Of a stretch of 14,452 bases of DNA, positions 1 to 5,974 are shown piece by piece. Positions within the stretch are counted from its first letter, which is position 1; each line of letters starts with the position of its first letter. The stretch covers positions 1 to 14,452 of the forward strand of contig NZ_JAIVFR010000050.1 in assembly GCF_020829685.1 (NCBI RefSeq). Reading direction: 5' to 3'. Position numbers and translations under genes: made by a program. The notes beneath the pieces were generated by a model. It did no database searches and had not been told where the DNA came from. It saw nothing but the letters and a program-made list of their open reading frames with translations. The DNA comes from Nostoc sp. CHAB 5715 (GTDB lineage: Bacteria; Cyanobacteriota; Cyanobacteriia; Cyanobacteriales; Nostocaceae).

Positions 1-29
1 TGAACTCCTTTGGTATCGATCGCGTTGCG

Positions 30-614
30 GGTCGAGTCATATTTCAAAATAGCTGAAGTGCTTATTATATATACATTCTAGCAGTTTTTGCCCCCCGGGT
101 TCTCTGAGTTTGTGAGAAATGCGGGTAAATGTCCCAACAAGTTAAAGTTTACACGGTATGTGACTTGAACCGTATTTTGTCCAAACGGTCACGACATACT
201 TCAAAATCACTTAGGACAACATATAGTTCAAAATTATAAGTTGAGTTAAAAAACTTCAATTATCAAGTACGGCAAGCAACAAGGCTTTTATAGTTCATTT
301 GTACGCAGGCGGCGAACAGAGCTTTTAAAACTGAGTAGAGATGCGATCGCGCTTATCGCTCAATTTTTGGCTAAACATGTTTTTGAACCATATTGTGGAC
401 GTTTTGAATCATATTTTGACCGAAAGTTTAAATTTGTCGATGAAATTAGTGTGTCTTGCTCTGCATTTTTTACCAAATCCGAAAATAAAACTTTTGGTTG
501 CATTATGGTTCATATTTAAAACACGTGGACATAATTTGATTCATAAAGTTAGGTTGAAGATTTGCTCAAAAGCTTGAAATTACGTTAACTTTTGGTCACG
601 CTATGGTTCAAAAT
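30..614. repeat. Array of ~10 imperfect 21-bp repeats in both orientations
   Basis: Read on its own strand, each copy begins GGTC or GGAC, has an AT-rich centre, and ends in a form of GGTTCAAAAT. Plus-strand copies are at 30-50, 187-207, 214-234, 496-516, 527-547, 552-572 and 594-614, with a weak one at 281-301. Minus-strand copies are at 162-182, 380-400 and 401-421; the last two abut exactly. The octamer ACACGGTA lies at 151-158 and 638-645, on both sides of the main cluster. The length, spacing and mixed orientation fit binding sites of a Tn7/Mu-like transposase at an element end, or iterons of a plasmid origin. No transposase or Rep gene is visible beside it. No convincing gene was found in 1-640. 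Confidence 0.6.
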
Positions 615-669
615 TTGGTCATGCGGGGGGTAAAATCACACGGTACTCTGTGTCAACAGCAGTATCCTA

Positions 670-810
670 ATGGTTTTTTACACGCCAGGGCATTGCTGGG
701 AATTCCGTATCATTAGCCGCACGGGTGGGATATTCGGGGAACAAAAGATTTATTACACGGCGGAGGCAGCGTTGCGGATGGGGTTGGAGTGGTTACGGGA
801 TGAACGGTAA
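670..810 (+). CDS. Small hypothetical protein, 46 aa
   Basis: A 46-residue ORF runs from ATG 670 to TAA 808-810. It contains PGHCWEFRIISRTGGIFGEQ, then KIYYTAEAALRMGLEWL and a charged RDER end. The composition looks like a genuine small folded protein: a short beta-rich start, then a helix rich in Ala, Leu and Trp. I have an uncertain memory of similar short proteins in Nostocales and know of no function. There is no good Shine-Dalgarno sequence (upstream reads CAGCAGTATCCTA), so the start is a best guess. It may be the 3' remnant of a longer gene whose start was lost next to the repeat array. Confidence 0.4.
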   Translation: MVFYTPGHCWEFRIISRTGGIFGEQKIYYTAEAALRMGLEWLRDER

Positions 811-935
811 TGAGTGCGTATATGCGATCCAAGGTCAGCATTAGTAGCAAGAGACAATCACTTTTGGTGAAGTGAATTGCTCAAAATTTACCCCCATGCG
901 ATCATCTTCGGCGGTCGAAGCAAGGCCATCGCGCT

Positions 936-1241
936 TCAAGAATGATTTCGAGTCAACTGTAGCAAGATAGCCTCAAGGCTTTGCAGTGCTGCGTTTGTGG
1001 TGCGTTGATTTTCGTCAAAATTACGTTGATGTTCTTCAAAGTTACGTTGATGTATTTCGTGGCTATCGCGTAACTCAAGTAGTACATCATCTAAAATTGC
1101 ACTTCTGGCTAATACACGATTTACATTTTCGGTAAGTGAGTCTAATTGCTGTTGAGTATTGGATTGTCTCTCAGCAAGCCCCAATACTATTTGTTCAAGT
1201 CGGTCTAATCTGCTAGGGAAATACTCAGGCGTGTCGGTCAT
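936..1241 (-). CDS. Small coiled-coil protein with 7-residue tandem repeat
   Basis: This 101-residue protein starts at ATG 1239-1241 and has no signal peptide or membrane segment. Residues 10-60 are predicted helical, rich in Leu, Glu, Gln and Arg (RLDRLEQIVLGLAER, then QQQLDSLTENVNRVL). Residues 64-84 are a three-unit tandem repeat, HQRNFEE, HQRNFDE, NQRTTNA, encoded by 21-bp units whose DNA is still nearly identical in the first two copies. The tail, ALQSLEAILLQLTR, is again amphipathic. The whole protein would form a coiled coil and probably oligomerise. Short proteins of this style are common and usually uncharacterised in filamentous cyanobacteria; a similar one lies at 11904-12308. No function is assigned. 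It stands alone, with about 160 bp to the next gene upstream of it. Confidence 0.75.
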   Translation of the reverse strand: MTDTPEYFPSRLDRLEQIVLGLAERQSNTQQQLDSLTENVNRVLARSAILDDVLLELRDSHEIHQRNFEEHQRNFDENQRTTNAALQSLEAILLQLTRNHS

Positions 1242-1402
1242 ATTACTTTCGTTAGTCCTCTACTAGGGATTATATAAAGTTGTGACATAGAATTGCACGT
1301 TATTTTAGCAACAGTCTCCAGTCTGAACAGCCTTTTACTATTAGACTACTAGTTTTGCTCCCTGCAAAAAGCATAAGATGACATCTATAAGTTGTGCTTC
1401 TC

Positions 1403-1813
1403 TCAATTGCGATCATTGCTATTAGGAGCAGAGAGTTGAATCATTTCAGTAAAACGTGAATACTTAACTGCATCGGTAGGGGGATAATCTGCCGACACTG
1501 CAAGTAACCCAATTTTTATATCCTCGAAATAAATCACACCTCCAATACGCCCTTCAATTTGAAAAGCTCCATGAAATAAATGATACGGAGCGATGTAGAT
1601 CAGCAAAAAGTCACTAATCTTTATTGCCCTGTCAAACATCTGCTGACAAGTTTTTTGGAGGACAGCATCTAGATATTCATTATAGGCCGGCTCACCCAGG
1701 TCAGTAAATTCCGGCTGATCCGCAAAATGATCCATATAAAATAGCCAGATATCGGACAAGTCTGCGTCATTCGTCAGTTTTTGCTTAAGTTCATGTAATC
1801 GGTCGATATTCAT
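1403..1813 (-). CDS. Hypothetical protein, 136 aa
   Basis: I do not recognise this family. I place the start at ATG 1811-1813 (MNIDRLHELKQKL), 136 residues. The frame stays open to a TTG at 1838-1840, which would add nine residues, but neither start has a clear Shine-Dalgarno sequence. Residues 1-75 look helical and acidic, with aromatic clusters such as IWLFYMDHF. Residues about 76-120 are beta-like (DFLLIYIAPYHLF, GGVIYFEDIKIGLLAVSADY). There is no signal peptide or transmembrane helix, so it is probably a soluble cytoplasmic protein. The mixed helix-then-sheet layout resembles small immunity-like or regulatory proteins, but that is only a resemblance. No partner is visible nearby. Confidence 0.6.
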   Translation of the reverse strand: MNIDRLHELKQKLTNDADLSDIWLFYMDHFADQPEFTDLGEPAYNEYLDAVLQKTCQQMFDRAIKISDFLLIYIAPYHLFHGAFQIEGRIGGVIYFEDIKIGLLAVSADYPPTDAVKYSRFTEMIQLSAPNSNDRN

Positions 1814-2281
1814 ATTGTGGATATTGAGAAGATGGGGCAAACAGACAGTTAAAAAGTTAAAAAGTTATCAATTATTTTTGCATTAATGGGGGATAAAGAA
1901 TTGTCACCAAAGGGTTCTAATAAATGGTGGGGGACTAACATCACCAGACTAGTGCTAGTGTACTATAAGATTTGTAGTTTAGGATTTAATTTGCTCGTGG
2001 CATAGTGTTTACCGAGAGATTTCCGCAGCAATCCACGCCCAATTTAAACGCTACACTGATTTAGTCGAAGGGGTTGCGCTAGATGAAGCATACCTGGATG
2101 TTACTGAGAATAGGCAAAACATCACCTATGCTTCTACGATTGCAAGATACATCAGAAGTGCAATTTTCCAGTCAACTCAGTTGACGGCAACCGCAGGCGT
2201 GTCGATTAACAAGTTCCTAGCAAAAATGGCATCCGGTCAAAATAAGCCGAATGGACTGACGGTTATTTTACCAGAGCAAGC

Positions 2282-2312
2282 GATGTCTACGACAAGCCGC
2301 AAGCGTCTACGC
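2282..2312 (+). repeat. 31-bp palindromic dispersed repeat inserted in dinB
   Basis: With flanking bases the element begins GCGATGTCTACG and ends GCGTCTACGC. Excising exactly 31 bp rejoins CAAGC to TTTTGTAGAACAG and restores the dinB frame. It belongs to the GCGATGTCTACGGCGGGCT-type short repeats common in Nostocales; a partial sister copy lies at 4284-4302. Thirty-one is not a multiple of three, so this insertion alone would inactivate dinB. Confidence 0.8.
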
Positions 2313-2421
2313 TTTTGTAGAACAGCTGCCGATTGAAAAGTTTCACGGTATTGGAGAAGTTACAGCAGCGAAAATGCACTCACTCGGCATTCATAGTGGT
2401 GCAGATTTGAAAGAGCGTTCG

Positions 2422-2445
2422 TCTCTGACGTTGCCGCAGGCATCG
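2422..2445 (+). repeat. 24-bp in-frame dispersed repeat inserted in dinB
   Basis: Flanked by GCGTTCG and CGCTC, this insert on the minus strand reads like GCGATGCCTGCGGCAACG, a relative of the repeat at 2282. It adds eight residues between KER and LLELTYHFGKAG, where polymerase IV homologues normally run straight through (from memory of the family). The exact borders are uncertain by a few bases because TCG is present on both sides. Confidence 0.6.
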
Positions 2446-2880
2446 CTCTTGGAGCTAACATACCACTTTGGTAAAGCTGGTCATTATTACTACAAAATTG
2501 CCAGAGCAGAAGATGACCGTCCAGTTGAGGCGAATCGGGTTCGTAAGTCCATCGGTGCAGAAACCTCATTTGCTAAAGACTTAACTGACCATAATGAGAT
2601 GTTACAAGAACTCGAACAGATTGCCCAAATTGTCGAGCAACGCTTAGAGCAGCACGAAACGCAAGGCCGCACATTAACTCTGAAAGTCAAGTTTTCTGAC
2701 TATCATCAGATAACCCGCAGTAAGACAATGCTTGCTCCCATCAGTGAACTCTCTACGATTTTTGAGATAGCCAAAGCACTGTTTGAGTCGATTGACCTGG
2801 AGAACCGCAGTATTAGGTTACTGGGCATTTCCTTGTCCAACCTGGATAATGCCAAACAAACCCAAGTGATTCAATTGCCA

Positions 2881-3084
2881 TTATTTCAGAATGGGAACAT
2901 CATATTTTAGCGTAGGTGTAGTCTGTTCAGACGCTGACAACTCGGTAATTGCCAGAGAGCGAATCAACTCCCGAATCACATCAGTTGCAGGTCTACCTGT
3001 ACTTGCACAATATTTTTCAAGTTTTTCGCTTTCAACTGATGCAAGATTTATTGTGATTCGTTTGACAGCCCATTTTTTGTTCAT
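2881..3084 (-). CDS. Ribbon-helix-helix (CopG/Arc-like) DNA-binding protein
   Basis: This 67-residue protein has the ribbon-helix-helix layout. A short beta strand, KRITINLA (residues 8-15), is followed by helix A, SVESEKLEKYCASTG (16-30), and helix B, RPATDVIRELIRSLA (31-45). A polar tail of about 20 residues follows. Such proteins dimerise, insert the strand pair into the DNA major groove, and commonly act as plasmid copy-control repressors or antitoxins. No toxin gene adjoins it, so an antitoxin role is unsupported; in cyanobacteria many such genes are solitary. It starts at ATG 3082-3084. Its last 30 bp overlap the 3' end of the dead dinB, tail to tail. Confidence 0.75.
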   Translation of the reverse strand: MNKKWAVKRITINLASVESEKLEKYCASTGRPATDVIRELIRSLAITELSASEQTTPTLKYDVPILK

Positions 3085-3880
3085 GACTTGCTCTAATAAT
3101 TAAATTTCATGAATTATCTAGACTTTAAATGCCAAGTGCAATACTTAACAAATATATAGATGTTAACCACAGCATACTTGCCGTAAAACTATTTTTAGCA
3201 CATCCCTCCCCAGAGTATTTACTTGTAGCCCAAAACTTCACTGATAAATCATTTATATGAACTTTAGAACATTTGAAAGGAACTTGTATTTTTGGTAAAT
3301 ATTGTTAAGCAAAGCGCAATCGAAGTGAGCCTTGCAAGAGGCGTATAATCAGCAAGTATTGCCAATTGAATTTAGTAAACCTTATCTTCATACAATTGCA
3401 TCTAATATTCATTTGCTCTTTACCCAAAGGTGAAATTGACTAACTACTCTGGATATAGACTTTCATTCAAGCACTATATTTAACTCTGTAACTTAACGAA
3501 AGCTTAAGCAAGCTAGAAAATTTTCTAGGAGCATTAAGGTTTAATAATTTTGGTTCTTCAGTAGCTGTTATGCCAAATTATTAGTTAGATATAGGACTAA
3601 TATTTGATTTCTGAAAAAGCTCGGTACAACTCGAAAAGCCTAATTCCTTATTCCCTACTCCCTACTCCCCACTCCCCGCCTACGTAAATAATTTCAAAAA
3701 TCAAATACGATTCCTATATCAAAACTAGACTCGACAATAAAGCTCAAAAGCCCGAATCAGTGCTAAACCTCATAAATAACTAGTAAATAATGCTGATTTT
3801 TCTTGCCTAGTAAAGGTTGTATGGCTTTTTTGAAGGTAATTTAGCATGATATATTAATTTTTATTCAGTCAGAGCTTAAT
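3085..3880. other. Gene-free, AT-rich intergenic region
   Basis: No credible gene was found on either strand in about 800 bp. The stretch holds a 16-bp perfect palindrome at 3513-3528 (CTAGAAAA / TTTTCTAG) and a MITE-like element at 3582-3728, which are described separately or in the findings. The rest is AT-rich and stop-dense, consistent with decayed or regulatory DNA. Confidence 0.6.
3582..3728. mobile_element. MITE-like element with ~35-bp terminal inverted repeats
   Basis: The left arm (3582-3616) reads TAGTTAGATATAGG, then ATATTTGATTT and CTGAAA. The reverse complement of the right arm (3691-3728) reads CTAGTTTTGATATAGG, then GTATTTGATTT and TTGAAAT, so the two are imperfect inverted repeats of roughly 35 bp. 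Between them is a run of CCCTACT/CCCCACT heptamers at 3651-3678, a known class of short tandem repeat in filamentous cyanobacteria. At under 150 bp with no ORF it cannot move by itself; a transposase elsewhere would be needed. A target duplication could not be fixed by eye. Confidence 0.65.
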
Positions 3881-4156
3881 TTACTCACAGAAATCATCAA
3901 CCCTCAACTCGCGCCATACATCAGACGGTTGCCACCCGGAGTTACCCACAGAGCATAGGGGGCGATAGTGTTCTGAAATGTAGTCCGATTTTGATACTTC
4001 AATGTACACAGGTGGATTTGGTTCAATCACTGTTTCAGCCATATTTTGGCTCTCAGGCATCTCAATGGGTTCAGTGGGTGGTGGGGTTACTTCTGTTTTC
4101 TTGCGAATTGGGTTAGAGGTTTTTTTGATGAGTCGTTTCATATCTATAGGAATCAT
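3881..4156 (-). CDS. Hypothetical proline-rich small protein, 91 aa
   Basis: I do not recognise this protein. I choose ATG 4154-4156 (MIPIDMKRLIKK) because GGAG lies seven bases upstream of it as a good Shine-Dalgarno sequence; the frame also has a GTG at 4166-4168 that overlaps this site and lacks its own. The N-terminus is basic (KRLIKKTSNPIRKK). The middle is proline- and glutamate-rich and probably disordered (TPPPTEPIEMPE, VIEPNPPVYIEV). The C-terminal 35 residues look folded and conserved in style, with HYRPLCSVGNSGWQPSDVW and an acidic end. Basic-linker-folded tail proteins often bridge DNA or partner proteins, but no role is claimed. Confidence 0.55.
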   Translation of the reverse strand: MIPIDMKRLIKKTSNPIRKKTEVTPPPTEPIEMPESQNMAETVIEPNPPVYIEVSKSDYISEHYRPLCSVGNSGWQPSDVWRELRVDDFCE

Positions 4157-4283
4157 TTGGCTCTCCACAAAGAACGGATATCCCAGAATATAGGAAGTTA
4201 TCAGCGAATCAGAGGCATTTTGCCAGAAAGTTGTATGGGTGCGGATTGCTTTTTAGAGACAAGAGCAGAGTACGATGCCGAAT

Positions 4284-4302
4284 AGCCCGCCGTAGACATC
4301 GC
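4284..4302 (-). repeat. Partial copy of GCGATGTCTACG dispersed repeat
   Basis: On the minus strand this reads GCGATGTCTACGGCGGGCT. It shares its first 12 bases with the repeat that broke dinB (2280-2312). Here it sits in intergenic DNA, upstream of the 3881-4156 gene. Confidence 0.6.
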
Positions 4303-4336
4303 GTTTAGCTATAGTTATGACGGTTGATTCGCATAT

Positions 4337-4370
4337 CGAAAAATATTTGCCGACCATTGGTCGGCAAATA
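4337..4370 (-). terminator. Rho-independent terminator-like hairpin
   Basis: Positions 4344-4370 form a 27-bp palindrome with perfect 13-bp arms (TATTTGCCGACCA / TGGTCGGCAAATA) around a single base. On the minus strand the GC-rich stem is followed directly by AAATATTTTTC, as in an intrinsic terminator. It lies about 420 bp past the stop of the oxygenase-like gene at 4788 and would end a transcript from the NACHT-HDO block. No T-run follows on the plus strand. Such a perfect palindrome could also be an operator for a dimeric repressor. Confidence 0.6.
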
Positions 4371-4787
4371 GGTGATAGAGTCAATACTGAATATCTCTCA
4401 ATAAGTTCGGATAAGCATTTTCCCCTTTCCTTGTGGTCTAGTGAATGGGGTTGAGAGTGAAGAATAAAGGGTATGACAATCAGACTGCGATCTCACTTGC
4501 ATCACGTTGCTCCCTCCAAGACTGACTCAAATCAAACTCAATTGCCGCACTTTCTCCACTGCTAAGTACTCCGGCTTCAGCCTAAAAAAGCAATTACACC
4601 ACCTGCCGCTCATTACCCGTTCAATACCATGCGGTTGCTTATTGTCGAAACTGATGCAATCGCCTGACTCTAACCAGTATGATCTAGACAGTTATTTGGT
4701 GATTATCCAAGTGAGCAACTACAACCCCCAATAAAATCCTTACACAATAAGACTTTTGAGCTTAACCCGGTAAAGTTCCAATGATTC
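4371..4787. other. Intergenic region without recognisable gene
   Basis: About 420 bp lie between the terminator-like hairpin and the end of the oxygenase-like gene. Short open stretches exist on the plus strand (for example 4507-4734), but their translations have no recognisable motif and no Shine-Dalgarno sequence. It may be a long 3' untranslated region of the minus-strand transcript, or decayed DNA. Confidence 0.5.
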
Positions 4788-5870
4788 TCATACCCCTAAC
4801 CTGACTGCCAGATACTCGTTGTAGCGCCTCATGACTTCCATGCGAAGCGCACCTCCTATAGCCAGTTCCAATCCTGCTTCTGGTTCTACTTCAACGATCG
4901 GGACGATCGCATTGTTCAGCCAGCCTAAACCATGTTTCTCATCTACTTCTATATGGTCGTAAAAATATTCGCATTTTACCCGTGCATCCGAATATAGGCG
5001 TTCTAAACCAGCAACAACTGAACGATTGCGATTTGGGTCGAAAATTTCGGGCATTCCTAAACTTCCAATTCCCTTAAAATAGTGTCTCCGGTTCAAACCG
5101 AAGCAAAAGTACAGGTTATGACCTGCGTAGGGTCGCCAGTCTTCCCAAATGGGGAGTGTTGGTTGCTCTAGACCAAGAGAAGCAAGCATCTGCGTGAACT
5201 GCCTACCGTGTGACTTCTCTGCTACTCCATGACCACATTCATCCCACATATTATGAACGATTTCAGCTTTCACTGTCTCTGAAAAGTGGAGTTGTGCTAA
5301 AGCTAAGGCATCGCAAAAACGATAGTTTAAAGTCGCATCTGAGAGTATAAATATATTGAATTGCTCAATAGATGCTTGGTTTTTTAAAAAGTTTAACAAG
5401 CATTTATCGAGATCCGATTCTGTGTGTGCCTGTTGAACAAACCAATCACGAAGTAATTTTGGGTGTTTTGCTTCAGACGGAGATGGTAATTGTTTTTGAA
5501 TGCGTGGCAGTTCATAATTAAGCCATGCATTTTCAATTTGATTACGAATTGTTAATAGCCAAGGGCTATGTTCGTGTATACAAATTGGTGATAGGGGGTG
5601 GCTAAGACTTACTTCATAGATATTATAAAGACTTTTATGAACTTCCAAAAGTGCTACAGATTCTTCATCAGTAAATGCTGAATGCAAAATTATTGGCAAA
5701 TCTCGATATAAGGTGTTAAGGATTGTCTCAGCTTCTGGAAGGATCTGGTGAGTATTAGAAAGAAGATAGACAATTCTTTCTAATAATGTACGTGCCTTTT
5801 CTGGAGATTGAGGAGTTATAAAAGAAGGTTTTAAGTTAATTGCTCGATCAGTTGATGAATTTAATAGCAT
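4788..5870 (-). CDS. Iron-containing redox enzyme family protein (haem-oxygenase-like di-iron oxidase, HDO)
   Basis: The 360-residue protein is mostly helical and fits the haem-oxygenase-like iron-containing redox enzymes (group of UndA, BesC, CADD and SznF). Candidate metal ligands are visible: E169 in ASIEQF, E203 and H206 then E211 and H214 in AEIVHNMWDECGHG, E275 in GMPEIF, and the diagnostic H306-xxx-D310-xx-H313 in DHIEVDEKHG. Enzymes of this fold assemble two irons and use O2 to oxidise amino acids, fatty acids or similar substrates; the substrate here cannot be told. Residues 1-150 are a helical N-terminal extension. It lies 104 bp after the NACHT gene on the same strand and is likely co-transcribed, as no convincing promoter was found in the gap. 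ATG 5868-5870 has no strong Shine-Dalgarno sequence. A cytoplasmic location is expected: no signal peptide is seen. Confidence 0.8.
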   Translation of the reverse strand: MLLNSSTDRAINLKPSFITPQSPEKARTLLERIVYLLSNTHQILPEAETILNTLYRDLPIILHSAFTDEESVALLEVHKSLYNIYEVSLSHPLSPICIHEHSPWLLTIRNQIENAWLNYELPRIQKQLPSPSEAKHPKLLRDWFVQQAHTESDLDKCLLNFLKNQASIEQFNIFILSDATLNYRFCDALALAQLHFSETVKAEIVHNMWDECGHGVAEKSHGRQFTQMLASLGLEQPTLPIWEDWRPYAGHNLYFCFGLNRRHYFKGIGSLGMPEIFDPNRNRSVVAGLERLYSDARVKCEYFYDHIEVDEKHGLGWLNNAIVPIVEVEPEAGLELAIGGALRMEVMRRYNEYLAVRLGV

Positions 5871-5974
5871 CTAAGTTAGAGAAATTTCTTGAGGTTAATA
5901 TAAATTAAGGAAGAGTTTTTGGAAATCAAAGAAAATTGTAAAACATAATTCGGCTATCAAAAAATAGACAAATT

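Larger units (their letters stand above)
2010..2910 (+). pseudogene. dinB: Decayed DNA polymerase IV (dinB), 5'-truncated and frameshifted
   Basis: Homology to Y-family DNA polymerase IV starts at [12 protein letters not shown] (TAC 2010-2012) and includes the catalytic [10 protein letters not shown] and the palm stretch [20 protein letters not shown]. After ILPEQA the frame is broken by a 31-bp insertion at 2282-2312 and runs to a stop at 2335-2337. In the next frame the match resumes at once: [19 protein letters not shown] (helix-hairpin-helix), EANRVRKSIGAETSFAKDL (little finger), and a C-terminal clamp-binding QLPLF. Removing the 31 bp restores [13 protein letters not shown] second insertion, 24 bp at 2422-2445, is in frame and adds eight residues in KERS..LLEL. 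The N-terminal third, with the first metal-binding aspartate, is absent upstream, so the gene cannot encode an active polymerase. ATG 2374 could still allow a 178-aa C-terminal piece. Confidence 0.9.

Noticed and set aside
70..83. ATACATTCTAGCA shared with the NACHT promoter region (8406-8418)
   Set aside because: A 13-bp match is expected about once by chance in a window of this size, and no flanking similarity exists.
341..577. 78-codon plus-strand frame beginning at a HIP1 site
   Set aside because: It runs through the 21-bp repeat array, its peptide is driven by repeat and AT-rich codons, it has no Shine-Dalgarno sequence and no recognisable motif.
1937..1960. CTAGTG direct repeat/palindrome as a promoter or operator
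   Set aside because: Short, no matching -10/-35 pair, and only a broken gene lies downstream.
2360..2690. Two minus-strand frames antisense to dinB
   Set aside because: They are shadows of the dinB sequence and have no recognisable protein features.
3513..3528. 16-bp perfect palindrome CTAGAAAATTTTCTAG
   Set aside because: AT-rich, in gene-free DNA, and such a palindrome is not improbable in 14 kb of AT-rich sequence; no adjacent gene gives it a role.
4627..4665. Plus-strand start that reads like a response regulator (MRLLIVETDAIA)
   Set aside because: It stops after 12 residues and no receiver-domain sequence follows in any frame; too short to call even as a remnant.
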